Below are positions 33,301 through 41,953 of a DNA stretch of 64,000 nucleotides, in pieces. Position numbers and translations under genes: made by a program. The notes under the pieces are model-generated. The model ran no database searches. It saw only the letters and a program-made list of their open reading frames with translations, and had not been told where the DNA came from. The DNA comes from Olavius sp. associated proteobacterium Delta 1 (GTDB lineage: Bacteria; Desulfobacterota; Desulfobacteria; Desulfobacterales; JAFDCJ01), in contig CACVKW010000065.1 in NCBI GenBank assembly GCA_902749685.1, positions 1 through 64,000 on the forward strand, read 5' to 3'. The first letter of the stretch is position 1, and every line of letters starts with the position of its first letter.

Positions 33301-35561
33301 AGTTTGAACAGGCTGAACTGCAGCTCCGGCCGGTAGGGCCAGGTATAGATCTTCTCAATGTTTTCCAGGATCGGTACCGTATCACCGGGCTGCCAGGCCT
33401 GGTTCTTGACATTGGCCTGGGCATAGGCGTTGGCAAGGGTTGCTGCCTCGTTGAACACCGGGACTTTGACCGGCACGTAGTGCCTAGGACGATACTGCAG
33501 CGGTCCTTCGCCGGCGCCGGTTTCATCGAAGTTGGCCTCGGAAAAGCCCGGATTGCCCTCGGTCGGCTCACCGCTGACGTGGATGTAAAAATGGGCATTG
33601 TCGATATTTTCAACGGGAAGTTGCACCAGCTGGATGTGGCGGCCCGGCCGGATATCAAAGTTGGCGATCTGGCCTGCGGCCTGGCCCAGGATATTTTCCG
33701 CCACGACCTTGGCCAGGCGGCCGGTGTAGCCCGGCAAATCTTCCGGTAACGGATTGCCGTCCCAATCGTACCATTCCGTGGTAATGGTGATGTATTGATC
33801 ACTGGTCAGACCCGAGCCTTCAAAACCGATCACGGATTCCCGCTGCTCGCCGGCGGTCAGACCGCTTTCGATTTCAAACCGGCGCTCGGCCTTGATATTC
33901 AAATTCGGCGGACGCATCACGATGGATTCGGGCGAAAAGCTGATCAGCCCTGATCCGAGATTGTCACCGAATGTGCCGAGGGCTGATCCGATGTAGCCGG
34001 TGGCGCGGTTGATCATGATCACCTTGACCTGCTCACCCACCCGCAGGTGATCGGCTTTTCTGCCCCGCAGTTCCTCGTTGATGTTGGTTTGGGCCTGCCA
34101 ATCTTCAAATTGCACCGGACGCAAAAGATTAAAGGAAGCCGGGCCGCGCATGAGCATGCGATAGTTGACAATGCTTTCGGATTCGTCGCTGACGCCGCCA
34201 CCGTAGTAAGGGTTGCTTTCGTTGGGGCGCAGTCCTTTGCGCGAGGTAACGAGCTGACCGTTGGAAACGCGGTACACGTATATATCGGTATTTTCCAGAT
34301 CATCTTTGCTGATGGTCTTGAGCAGTCCCTGATCGGAAACATCAGGTACAACATCGGGCTGCCGCAGGGGATTCGGCTGGCTGCTCGAAAAAACCGGCTC
34401 CACGTAAGCATATTCGGTTGACGCCCCCAGCGGGATAACGCCGATAATTGCCGGATCAACCGGAATTCCGGGGCGGGGCTCATTGCCCATCAGGGCCTGG
34501 CCGGTGAGCATGGCGACATCGATGGAAAAATCCACGCGATTAATGGGCTGGGCCATGCTGGCTTCAATGCTCATCAGACTCATCTTGGTGGCAAGGCCGG
34601 TCAAAGTCGCCCCGAAAAATCCTTCAGAGTACCCGATGCAATAATCATAGCCCTGACGCCACTCATACCAGGACCCTTCGGGTGAGGGCCGCTTGGGATC
34701 AAAATGCTGGTAGCGCAGCTGCACGAAAATGTTGTTGTTATAATCAAACGAAAATCCGGGGCAGGGGGGGATGATATAATGCGCTACATAATGGCCGCCC
34801 TTCTTGGAGAAGGTAGGGGAGCGACTCATACTGGTCTCCACCATGGCACCGTCAACAGGGCCCCACAGCGTGCCTTGCCCCGGGCGGTAACCCCAAAGGC
34901 TGTATTCGCCCTGGTTGCCGTCCTGCCCGCCTTCCGGGGTGTAGAAGGCTGTCCGATAACCGATATTGATATCGGCGGTGGCCAGCACCCGCCGATCTTT
35001 TGCCAACAGCACGGCGCGTGCGGAATCCGGGATCGACTCGAGCCGCAAAAGGTCCAGGGGCGATTGGTGCAGCACCAGTCCCATACTGATGTCGTAAAAG
35101 ACCTCTTTTTCTCTGACTACCACCGTCCAGGTATTGTCCTGCAGCGGCGGCGCATTGATACTGGTTCCGTCGGCCAGCTCAAAGGCGGTGCTGAAATACT
35201 CGTCGCGATTAAGAATTCTGCGATGGGCGCTGTGTTCCTGTTCGACTTCCTGAAATGCGGCGACATAGGCACGGTAGGTTCCGGCCGGCATCACCGTGGC
35301 GTCTTCCAGATTTCCCACGGCTTCACCGATTTCACGCACCACCTCACCTTCGGCATCAAACTCGGTCCAGATGGGCTTGCCGCCATCCCCAAGCACCAAT
35401 CCCTTGGCGGCAATGGTACCGCTTTTAAAGGCCGGGCCCCCGCTGGCATGGGAATCGGCGACCGGGAGGCTAAGAAGTGAAAAGGACAGGGCGGTGAGTG
35501 CCAGGCCCAGCAACACACTTTTGATCCATCCTGAAAGTTTATTCATAGTTTTTTTTCTCAT
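26400..35561 (-). CDS. Secreted RHS/YD-repeat protein with GIY-YIG-like C-terminal toxin tip
   Basis: A protein of about 3050 residues. The start is taken as ATG 35561, giving a basic n-region (MRKKTMNKLSGWIK) and a Sec signal peptide ending near HASG. ATG 35546 and an upstream GTG at 35582 are alternatives, the latter next to a dispersed repeat. Residues up to about 1000 form a unique beta-rich N-terminal part. A DUF6531-like entry segment follows (GRGPRLAFNRFYSNQS, GDGWSHNFD). Then come several dozen YD repeats (YxYDxxGN pattern) from about 31950 to 27700. The RHS core end is classic: ARYYDPDTARFITQDIY, then NRYLYAYSNPTVWVDLLGYAS. Past it, a 300-residue AT-richer tip begins WIYHVKGEINGQPVDYVGSA, a GIY-YIG-like nuclease pattern. 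No VgrG, PAAR or TcB-type gene is next to it. Architecture is firm; nuclease activity is inferred. Confidence 0.92.
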   Translation of the reverse strand: MRKKTMNKLSGWIKSVLLGLALTALSFSLLSLPVADSHASGGPAFKSGTIAAKGLVLGDGGKPIWTEFDAEGEVVREIGEAVGNLEDATVMPAGTYRAYVAAFQEVEQEHSAHRRILNRDEYFSTAFELADGTSINAPPLQDNTWTVVVREKEVFYDISMGLVLHQSPLDLLRLESIPDSARAVLLAKDRRVLATADINIGYRTAFYTPEGGQDGNQGEYSLWGYRPGQGTLWGPVDGAMVETSMSRSPTFSKKGGHYVAHYIIPPCPGFSFDYNNNIFVQLRYQHFDPKRPSPEGSWYEWRQGYDYCIGYSEGFFGATLTGLATKMSLMSIEASMAQPINRVDFSIDVAMLTGQALMGNEPRPGIPVDPAIIGVIPLGASTEYAYVEPVFSSSQPNPLRQPDVVPDVSDQGLLKTISKDDLENTDIYVYRVSNGQLVTSRKGLRPNESNPYYGGGVSDESESIVNYRMLMRGPASFNLLRPVQFEDWQAQTNINEELRGRKADHLRVGEQVKVIMINRATGYIGSALGTFGDNLGSGLISFSPESIVMRPPNLNIKAERRFEIESGLTAGEQRESVIGFEGSGLTSDQYITITTEWYDWDGNPLPEDLPGYTGRLAKVVAENILGQAAGQIANFDIRPGRHIQLVQLPVENIDNAHFYIHVSGEPTEGNPGFSEANFDETGAGEGPLQYRPRHYVPVKVPVFNEAATLANAYAQANVKNQAWQPGDTVPILENIEKIYTWPYRPELQFSLFKLELDELELLTEFNEEQETSTTTLSFNYDLFSDLQYEPLDRFGPERKLIFGLGYAEILALIGEAQQAEFPDADSLFQMMPARQWAYVEDIVSRLQPEDYLGLQLYQSDDAGNALVEMYGLPLLITNVRPFEIERVYHLSKFDSSIPGAIGAGYTDSFRPFAFNLLQPAEVSVKILDADKNPRTTVIAETSMSLGPFNFVLDYETVVEAGMDPLFSPKFFVELEAKAADGSRTQKVHYPGELRKRNDGKMLGRILVHSVLIQDGSLYLSRQDVALKGRGPRLAFNRFYSNQSSPVGPKPLGDGWSHNFDMKLRPLESREYGAYPVPQWVRDLRGRFFRSDEVPSDEEEWTAVAVNGTVFKKVGSFWYPERGRHGTLEQVGESLFIYTSKDGTRYHYAYPKRSSGTDAVLSTDPTHMSIGDGIVTRIAVDPAALQLINSDPNYEPAHPASPPAPSPLKRIEDRNGNALTFYYDAFGVLQRVVDAVDRELTFEYKFLPAGWFGINRRLTKITGPDDIAINFSYNDQGLLEGARRDARVETYAYEQEIGIAGGAYNLVKTTDANTHSYRYHYHGPGEVDSSLSVFIADLKSQDVIKRVYYPDDYFAEIAYEAQTANRRTVTDLRGNDTVYTLNYYGNPTNILEPLGKETKMTWSIDEGEDDNVMTSRTDARNHTTFYEYDSKGNITTETDPYGNTIVTSWDLRFSLPLARTDRNDVNQSWDYDGNGNLTEFVDGDNKEFTYTYYATGERRTATDPRSNTTTYTYDQWGNPKTTLEPEGSFTDLDHDIRGRLRARTDPNENRTEYSYDELDYPDKIIHPDITAYHMPVGSTSVHDFTYDAVGNKLFETNRIGLKLTYTYNARNQVERITRNIGGTKVFGYDENGNRTSETDWKGTATTHTYNALNQRETTTNRLGHTMVMGYDLVGNLTRLTDYENNVTTQAYDRLNRLTDTWQPALDGQGPGHLVYTYYDEADAETNLKSETDPEGNITTYEYNGRYLRTKRINALNDEYFWEYDDNGNPAKETDEEGNDTRWEYDGQNRRIFAYRSIDDREIETSYLYDDNGNRTHVTDARNNTTETRYDEWNRAYLIIDPENYETTTEYDGEGNVVMVTDGNQHERLWKLDQRGLVLAATDAENNTTRYAYDQNGNVETVTDARDVVTYTAYDAEDRLLSTTEAYGTTHARTREVFSRDRMGNPTAEKDFNGNVTTREYNALNLVKQVTDPFLNFTETTYYRTGKVKTVKNRRGYTTAYEYDELNREVLVTDARNRTIATTYDRVGNIKTVRDKRNILTENFYDDLYRLERTVRAGLRLVTNQYDDVGNLRFVTDANSNTIEHTYSRRNLRETTIYPDSFTMVRAYDGVGNLETLTDEEQKVTSYRYDKENRQIYVEFAGEVTTRIYDAVGNLTSFTKPEGNCRIMAYDDFNRLVTVVDDPTEPIGTMTALDPRCTRSDGLNLVTRYEYDFNDNQRHQYNPNNNHVEFIYDALNRKTQHIQHKVEGSLITRYTVYDEEGNLKEMVDANGRTYTYNYDELDRRTDQFFPDTNTPYLTITHIQTDYDENNNAIRVTENKKLPDDSVAADITVNNFDNFDRLDDSTQRGLTIDYEYDDNGNRTRVTTAAGTTTYTYDSRNRLATASVGSDVTTYSYTPGGRQDTVTYPNGTDVKYTYYDTHRVRTVTNKVTGGGTLISSYEYEYSPNGNRIKQIEVQGGISETTTYSYDAMDRLIDYTVAGITTTVAEYTFDGYNRKTEKITEAGTVRKLRTYSYDETNWLTRIEDDTDPADPFSIDYAYDNNGNTVLKSDSSLTNQDISYTYDSRNQLVQVIRGPPGNEELLGQYDYNANGFRVRHRLSERGDVDYYYDDTAVIEEHNASDDSLLAHYRYADRLISLDTGTGTQYYHHDALGSTVNLTTATGAVQVAYKLDPWGRIRSQTGDSVNRQIFTGQEHDLNTDLIYFGARYYDPDTARFITQDIYLGEKNTPPSLNRYLYAYSNPTVWVDLLGYASTQLGWIYHVKGEINGQPVDYVGSAKEIQERVGGKHRWKELIAGKYSKKTSIDVYEVKGELDVPASNRGTELSARGEALRSVEQQKLDKTEAEARRTKTTRLNKIRAAAPENVKKWMKRHKVQISEVPIRIKESGKKFMTERVSQLLKRSSAKTSTIRTKPKAKRKSPGSRKPRRGTKLRGTIATEILDLYIMYREEKSAQYIKAPYVLKDEKGTFTIGYERKNWIDGMKYFKTYIDEEDTERRDFISKEEFNELRDEAEAVWGKEDPWTGNFVPGLLNPELKEVNPDIATDTLPALTAENQNA

Positions 35562-35591
35562 TTTAGTATTATCTTGGGACACGGATTAATT

Positions 35592-35618
35592 CTCTCGCAA
35601 AGGCGCCAAGGCGCAAAG
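35592..35618. repeat. Dispersed intergenic repeat copy (CTCGCAAAGGCGC type)
   Basis: The unit CTCTCGCAAAGGCGC followed by CAAGGCGCAAAG lies in the 62-base gap between the RHS gene and the 2096-residue gene. It is preceded by GGGACACGGATT, which also recurs at 42043-42060 (with a related phrase at 43317-43330). Confidence 0.8.
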
Positions 35619-35623
35619 TTTTT

Positions 35624-38600
35624 TTATTGAGATTCCAGTTCTCCGATCATCTGCCTCAGACTGATCTCTCCATTGGCGTACCGCTCCAGGATGGCCTGGT
35701 CTTCGACGTCCACCAGGGCATAACCAAGGTAGTCCAGGCGCTGCAGGGCGACTTCCCCTTCGCTGGTCACCTGGTTAGTGTCTTTATCCACCAACCCCAC
35801 TCCGGCCGGCACAATCTGCAGGGCATCGGGGTCGTAGCCGACCAGAATCACCCGCTCGCCGATATTGGCGACATATTCATGACTGCCGTAAAGCGGCGGT
35901 ACATTAAATATCATTCCGACGCGGCCCGATACCTCAATCCCCATGGGCTGGACGGCAAAGGCCCAGTGGGGCGCGGCCGAGGGCAGGGTCGGGTAGGCGA
36001 TCTGATCCAACTTCATAAACTGCACATGCACATCTCCGTGGTTGCGGCCATCCGGGAAATTCAGCGTTGTATCACTCAGATCCAGGAACAGGTCGCCGGC
36101 TGCCAGCAGGGCTTCCGGCTGGCCGGAGCTGATGTGTCTGAAGGGCTCGTCGGGATTGAGCATGGGAAGTTGGGTCAATCCGACCGAGTTTAAACGGCCG
36201 CCGGCCACATTGATCCAGCGTTCGACCATCCCAAAGGCACGATTGTTCAAATTCGGGTTGATAACGGCCCGGTAACGGCTGGCCGGGATGGACTTCTCGG
36301 CCCGATCGCCAAATCCAAAGCCGTAGCTACCGTTGGAGTCGCTGGTTGCATTGCGTCCCAGCTGAGGAATTGCGACTTCGATGCCGGCGATGGGCTGCAT
36401 GAACTGATCGGATACAAAGCCCTGGATAAAGGTCGGCATCGGTCGGATCTTGAAACTGGATCGCACAAACACCTCGCTGTTGTAAAGAACATCGATAAAA
36501 ACCGTTGCACCGTAAGCGAAATCCCGCCCCGGGTAAAAGGCGACCATGGTATTGCCGGGAAAATGCGAAATACCGCCGGGCACTTGCTCGCGGTCCCGAT
36601 GAATCTCGACCAGCTCGACTTCACTTAACTGGGTGATATCGGCACCCTTTTCAGGTGCATCGTAGCCCAGGCCGTGGGCGGTTTCGAACACCTGGATCTG
36701 CAACTGCGTGGGATCAACGGGCTTGTTGAAATAAACGGCGATAAACTCATTGGGCTCGACGCCTTCAGCACTGTTTTCAGGTTCCTGGCGCTTGACCGCC
36801 AGGGGGATGTTGTCCGTGTTGACAACGGTAAAGCGGGTGGTGATCCTGGCCAGCAGCGTGTCGGAGGTGTTGACCGCTTCGACCGTCAGCTTATGCTCGC
36901 CGTCGGTGGCTGCCACGACGAGATTGCCGTTGGCAACGCTTGCGGCGCGGTTCAAGGTGGTGAAATCACCATCATCGATGCTCACCCGCACCAGGTCGTG
37001 GTCGGTGATGCCCGGCAGCCGCACCGTGACGGCCACATCCAGGGTTTCGCCATCGGCCATCAGTTCGGCGCCGTCGCGCGGGCTGATCACTTCAATACCC
37101 AGGGCCGCATCCAATTTCAGGATGACCTCCCGGCTGGTGCGGTTGCCGGCATGATCCCAGGCCTCGAGGATGATGGGCTGTTCTTGACCCCGGTTCAGGA
37201 TGAGACCGGCGTTAAAGGCATAGCTGTCGTCGACTCCCGTCGGGATAACCGAGATGCTCCGGCCGTTGATGGAAAAACCGGTCAGGTTCTTTTCGGTTAG
37301 GCTGCCGGCAAGGGGGTAGGGGGTTTCCGCGACGACATTAACCGCCGGCGCTGCTGCCAGACCCGGCGATGTCAGTTGAATAACCGGTGGCAGGTCATCA
37401 TGGTGAACCTCAAAGGTGATCGTCTCGGTGTTGCCCTGTCCGTCGGTGACTTCCACCACAATTGCAAGATCATCCTGGTCTTCGAGAAACAGGAGCTCAT
37501 ATTTGAAAGACACTTCAGCGCCTTGACCGACGATCTCCGCATCCTGGCCGTTGACGGTGATTTTCTGAATGCCCTGTTCGCTTTTGGTAACACCGCTGAT
37601 GACAATCCGGTTATTGCTGATAAATGCGCCCGGCTGAAGTGATTGAATCTCGACGGTTGGGCGGATTTCTTCGGCGACAGCCTGCTCGGTTAAGTAGTTG
37701 ACGACGGTTTGGGCGGAGACGTTGCCGTAGGCGGTCTCGGCTCGAACTTCAAGGGCATTGGACCCTTCCACGAGCCGGATTTTTTCAAAGGTAAAGCTGT
37801 ATTCGCCGTCTGCCCCGGTGGGAAACTGCACCTGATCGCCATGGACAAGTCTGATTTGTCCGGGCGGCAGACTCGAGCGAACCAGGCCGGCAACGTCAAT
37901 CTGTTCCACATACAGGGTGGTCCCGTTAACCGGGGTAAGGATCAAAATCCTGGGCAGGGCCGACGGCTGGACCATGACCTTGACATCCTTTTGACTCTGG
38001 TTGCCGACAGCATCCCGGGCGATGACTGCAAGATAGTTATCGCCGCTGCCCAGGGGAACTTCACAGGAAAATCCACCGAGTTCGCTGACGATGGCCGCGA
38101 ATGGATGGTCGGCATAGCGATCGGAGGTTACAACAACACTATCCAGGCCGGCGCCCGTGTCCGTGGCGATCCCCGTGACAACGATGAAATCGTCGTTCAG
38201 GCTGAGCTCAGCCGGACCGTCGACGATCAGCAGGGGCGGTTCGTCATCAATCATCAGGTCCACATCGCCGAATGCGCGCAGCCAGCCGTCCGGTTCCGAT
38301 ACGCTGATGCGCCATTGGCCCGGTTCGGGTAAATCAAGACTGAAATTTCCATCGGACCCGCTGCCGGCGACGATGACATCCCCCGACCGGGCCGTGACCT
38401 GCACACTGCCCGTCAGCAGTTCATAGGTGCCGGAGACCGGGTAGGGCGGGGTGGACTCAAAGAGCATGGTATAGACGCCCTCGGGGGTGAGCTGGGCACC
38501 GCTGATTACGATTCGCGGCTCGGTAATTACCTGCAGCGTAACATCAGCCGTGCTTTCACCGCCGGGCCCGGTGGCGGTCAGGGTATAAGTCGTTGCCCCT

Positions 38601-41600
38601 TCGGGTGGTATGACGTCCACATAACCACCGGCTGCTACGGCTCCGACATCCGGTGCGATGCTGACCTCCGCGGCAAAAGCCGTGCGCCACCTGAGTTTGC
38701 TGGATAGCCCCAAGGTTAGAAATTGGGGCAGGGCAGCGAAATGAACGGTCGGGAGGATGGAGACGCCCCGGGCGTAGTTTTGGCTGACTTCGGCCGATCC
38801 GAGGGCCCTGCTGTAGATCGCCAGCAGGTGGTATTCGCCCAACCAGGGACGGTTGCCGGTGATTTCGTTGGCAAGCCCCAGGCGTACATTGTCATTCCAA
38901 TTGGCGAAATCCCCCCGGATGGTTCTGCGCTTGACCTCGACCCCATCAATATAAAAGCGGGCGTCCCCGTAGCGGTCACGGGTGTAAACCACATAGCTCA
39001 GATTGGTGGTAACCGCGCCATCGGGCGTGCTCAGAAACGGATGCATGCCGCTGTAGCCGGCTAATGTGGTGCGCAAACGCATATTATAGTGATCTTTGTG
39101 TTTGTGGTGACTCCAGAGACCGTGTCCCAGGGTGAAGTCGCGCGTGTAGGGATTGTCCGACAGCGTGACGATGCGGGCCGGGCCGGCCTGCTCGATTGCG
39201 GCCGGCCGGATCCAGGCTGCGACGGTGATTTCGTTGCTGGCCTTGCAGGCCTCAATCAGTTTGGTGGCAGCACCGGCAGACGCCACCAGGGTTTGCGAAT
39301 CGATGGACAGCCCGCCGCCTTCCAGCCAGCTGACGGCAGCCGGATCTTGAATGGTCAGGTTTAAGGGCTCGCCATTGCCGGATACGTCATGCACGGTGTT
39401 GCCGCTGCCTTCCGTAAAGGAATACAGCACTGCAAGGTCCTCTGCGAACTCTCCGGCCGGCGTCGGCTCCGGTCGCCGGGCCTTGAAATTCTGCCCGATT
39501 TCCGCCAGGCTGAGGGCGCGGCCATAGATGGCCAACAGGTGGTATTCTCCCAGCCAGGGGCGGTTTGCGGACATTTCATTGGCAAGCCCCAGCTGCATGG
39601 TGTCGTCCCAGTTGGATAGATCACCGTGGATATGCCGCTGTGCGACCGCAACGCCGTTGATGTAGATCGTGGCTTCACCGCTTCGCTTAAAGGTATACAC
39701 GACATGCGTCATTTCGGCCGTGAGGGAACCGGCCGGACTGGTCACGGATGGATTGATGCCGTTATTGCCGGTTGCCGTGGTCCGCAGCCGGACATTGACC
39801 AGGTCTTGCGGCTTGTTGCCCCAGAGTCCGTGGCCCAGGGTGAAATTGCGCCGGTAGTCAGTATCCGACAGGGTCACAATGCGGGCCGGACCATCCTGGT
39901 CCACGGTGGCCGGTTTGATCCAGGCCTCGATGGTGATCGCGCTGCCGGATTTACAGGCATCGATCACCTTGGTGGCCGCATCGGCGGATGCCACCAGGGT
40001 GGCCGCATCAATGGACAGGCCGCCGCCTTCGATCCAGCTGACGGCAGCCGGATCTGCAATGGTCAGATCCAGCGGCACCCCGACGCCGGATACATCGTGG
40101 ACCGTGTCACCGTCTTTTTCTTCGAACGTGTATAAAACCGCCAGATCCTCCTTCACCCGGCCGGCCGGTCTTGGCAGAACCATGACAAAGTAGTTTTTTT
40201 CCGCCCCCCGGGCACCAACCGCCAAATTACCGCCCAGGGTGATGGTCTCACCGGCACTCAGTTCCCGGGCGCTGACCCACCTTGGAGAAACGGCATTGCG
40301 GGTGGTGGTGATAAACTCCTCGGTCAGGGTCCAGCCGCCTTCATTGAGCCAGTAGGGTAGAGTTCGGGCCTGGCCGTCATAGCAGACATACACAATGACA
40401 TTGGAATTGGCGCGAAGTTTCAGGTAAACATCGGCCTTAGACTGCCGGTCGCTGTCGGTCGTGCGCACCAGCAGGCCCCCTTTCAATCCCTGACTGAGTT
40501 CGGCGATTGCAGTTTCTTCGTCGAGATAGACCGGCACCCCGGGAGAACCTGCGGCCAGGGCAAATTCGGTGTCCTGACTGAGGATGGTGATGCTTTGCGG
40601 CGCCAGGGCCCAGTCAACAGCGGCTTCAAACAGGGCCCAGCCGTAGGCGTTGAGATTTTTGCGGGTATCGCCGTGGAGAAAAAACCCGACCCTCTTGGCA
40701 GGCGCCTCGCGCCCGGTCATCTGCATGCCTTTTTCATAAGCGAAAATGGTGTGTTTCGCGGGATCGTGATCCAGGGCTGCAATGGTGATGGCACCCTGTG
40801 CCGGAACCCCCCAGCCCATGCTTAATCCATAATTGCTGATATTGACGGTACCTGACAGGAAGGAGGCCAGGGGATGATCGGGATTGGTAATGATGGTGCG
40901 TTTTTGGTAGTTCCGGTTGCCGTAATCGACGTTTTGGGCCGGGCCGGTCATTGCCAGATCGTCATAGAGCCAGGGCTCCCAGCAGATGACCGGAACCGGG
41001 ACCGCCGTGAAGGCATCGCTGATATTATTGGAATAGGCCGTCTGTGAGATAAGGATCAGGTCCTTGCCGTCGGCATCCGCGGCCTCTGCCAAATTATCCG
41101 TTTTGACGGTGACCGCGAAACCTTTGTCCTCCAGCAGGTCTCTGACGTTTCGATCGGCGGTTTTCAACTTTTTGGCGCCCACCACGAAGAGCGCTTTCGG
41201 GCGCACCCGATCGATCGCCCAGTCTACGGCGGCGTCGAACAGGGCCCAGCCTTCCCCGGTGAGGTGATAGGGCGCGGTGCGGAAAAGAAACAGTCCTATT
41301 CTTCTGGCAGGGGCAACCAGCCCCGGCATCTGCATGCCCTTTTCGTAGGCGAAAATGGGGTATTTGGCGGCATCATGCTGCAGGCTGGCGACGGTAATCG
41401 CACCGTCTCCCGGGATTCCCCAACCCAGGTTGAAGCGGTGGGAACTGACCGCGACCGTGCCTGACAGGGAAGCCGCCAGGGGATGATCGGCATTGATGAT
41501 GCTGATTTTGTTTTGATGGTGCTGGTTGCCGTAATCGATATCCTGGGCCGGGCCGGTCATTGCCAGATCGTCGAACAGCCAGGATTCCCAGCAGATGATC

Positions 41601-41914
41601 GGAACCGGGACATGGGTGAAGGTCTCTTTGACTTTTATTGAATAGACCGTTTCGGATAGGAGCACAAGATCCTTGCCATCGGCATCGGAGGTCCTGACGT
41701 GATCGTCATTTTTGACGGTGACGGTAAAACCCAGGTGCTGCAGACGATGTTTGATGGTGCGATCCCCGTCATTCAGGTGGTAGCTTCCGACCACCAGAAG
41801 TGCTTCGGCACCGAAGGCCAGTGACGTGTTGACAATAAGGAGCAGCACGATCACAAGCAGTGCCCGTTTCCCCTTTTTGAAAATATTGCCGGTCATCCGG
41901 TTGTTGGGTATCAT
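35624..41914 (-). CDS. Large secreted protein with paired N-terminal domains, two LamG-like and many Ig-like domains
   Basis: A 2096-residue protein. ATG 41914 has AGGA 6 bases ahead, and the N terminus holds a Sec signal (KRALLVIVLLLIVNTSLAFGAEA). Two tandem copies of a roughly 200-residue domain follow (LLVVGSYHLNDGD / LFVVGAKKLKTAD; both contain VPVPIICWE, DDLAMTGPAQ and IFAYEKGMQM), resembling amidotransferase-like or ThuA-like folds. After these come two LamG/concanavalin-like domains (about 40130-39470 and 39430-38760, each with VHDVSG and WLGEYHLLAIY), then Ig-like repeats, a Big_5-like domain near EPNEFIAVYFNKPVDP, and a carboxypeptidase-regulatory-like domain (GFVSDQFMQPIAGIEVAIP). 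No C-terminal anchor is seen. A cell-surface or matrix glycan-binding role is plausible. Confidence 0.85.
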   Translation of the reverse strand: MIPNNRMTGNIFKKGKRALLVIVLLLIVNTSLAFGAEALLVVGSYHLNDGDRTIKHRLQHLGFTVTVKNDDHVRTSDADGKDLVLLSETVYSIKVKETFTHVPVPIICWESWLFDDLAMTGPAQDIDYGNQHHQNKISIINADHPLAASLSGTVAVSSHRFNLGWGIPGDGAITVASLQHDAAKYPIFAYEKGMQMPGLVAPARRIGLFLFRTAPYHLTGEGWALFDAAVDWAIDRVRPKALFVVGAKKLKTADRNVRDLLEDKGFAVTVKTDNLAEAADADGKDLILISQTAYSNNISDAFTAVPVPVICWEPWLYDDLAMTGPAQNVDYGNRNYQKRTIITNPDHPLASFLSGTVNISNYGLSMGWGVPAQGAITIAALDHDPAKHTIFAYEKGMQMTGREAPAKRVGFFLHGDTRKNLNAYGWALFEAAVDWALAPQSITILSQDTEFALAAGSPGVPVYLDEETAIAELSQGLKGGLLVRTTDSDRQSKADVYLKLRANSNVIVYVCYDGQARTLPYWLNEGGWTLTEEFITTTRNAVSPRWVSARELSAGETITLGGNLAVGARGAEKNYFVMVLPRPAGRVKEDLAVLYTFEEKDGDTVHDVSGVGVPLDLTIADPAAVSWIEGGGLSIDAATLVASADAATKVIDACKSGSAITIEAWIKPATVDQDGPARIVTLSDTDYRRNFTLGHGLWGNKPQDLVNVRLRTTATGNNGINPSVTSPAGSLTAEMTHVVYTFKRSGEATIYINGVAVAQRHIHGDLSNWDDTMQLGLANEMSANRPWLGEYHLLAIYGRALSLAEIGQNFKARRPEPTPAGEFAEDLAVLYSFTEGSGNTVHDVSGNGEPLNLTIQDPAAVSWLEGGGLSIDSQTLVASAGAATKLIEACKASNEITVAAWIRPAAIEQAGPARIVTLSDNPYTRDFTLGHGLWSHHKHKDHYNMRLRTTLAGYSGMHPFLSTPDGAVTTNLSYVVYTRDRYGDARFYIDGVEVKRRTIRGDFANWNDNVRLGLANEITGNRPWLGEYHLLAIYSRALGSAEVSQNYARGVSILPTVHFAALPQFLTLGLSSKLRWRTAFAAEVSIAPDVGAVAAGGYVDVIPPEGATTYTLTATGPGGESTADVTLQVITEPRIVISGAQLTPEGVYTMLFESTPPYPVSGTYELLTGSVQVTARSGDVIVAGSGSDGNFSLDLPEPGQWRISVSEPDGWLRAFGDVDLMIDDEPPLLIVDGPAELSLNDDFIVVTGIATDTGAGLDSVVVTSDRYADHPFAAIVSELGGFSCEVPLGSGDNYLAVIARDAVGNQSQKDVKVMVQPSALPRILILTPVNGTTLYVEQIDVAGLVRSSLPPGQIRLVHGDQVQFPTGADGEYSFTFEKIRLVEGSNALEVRAETAYGNVSAQTVVNYLTEQAVAEEIRPTVEIQSLQPGAFISNNRIVISGVTKSEQGIQKITVNGQDAEIVGQGAEVSFKYELLFLEDQDDLAIVVEVTDGQGNTETITFEVHHDDLPPVIQLTSPGLAAAPAVNVVAETPYPLAGSLTEKNLTGFSINGRSISVIPTGVDDSYAFNAGLILNRGQEQPIILEAWDHAGNRTSREVILKLDAALGIEVISPRDGAELMADGETLDVAVTVRLPGITDHDLVRVSIDDGDFTTLNRAASVANGNLVVAATDGEHKLTVEAVNTSDTLLARITTRFTVVNTDNIPLAVKRQEPENSAEGVEPNEFIAVYFNKPVDPTQLQIQVFETAHGLGYDAPEKGADITQLSEVELVEIHRDREQVPGGISHFPGNTMVAFYPGRDFAYGATVFIDVLYNSEVFVRSSFKIRPMPTFIQGFVSDQFMQPIAGIEVAIPQLGRNATSDSNGSYGFGFGDRAEKSIPASRYRAVINPNLNNRAFGMVERWINVAGGRLNSVGLTQLPMLNPDEPFRHISSGQPEALLAAGDLFLDLSDTTLNFPDGRNHGDVHVQFMKLDQIAYPTLPSAAPHWAFAVQPMGIEVSGRVGMIFNVPPLYGSHEYVANIGERVILVGYDPDALQIVPAGVGLVDKDTNQVTSEGEVALQRLDYLGYALVDVEDQAILERYANGEISLRQMIGELESQ

Positions 41915-41953
41915 AGAGATCCTATTCCTTAATTTTTGGCTGCGGATTATTAT

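Noticed and set aside
26400..35561. Type VI or Tc-toxin RHS effector
   Set aside because: No PAAR, VgrG, TcA or TcB features in or near the gene, and it has a Sec signal peptide.
36674..38332. Plus-strand frames within the 2096-residue gene
   Set aside because: Antisense shadows of a clear signal-peptide-led, domain-rich protein.
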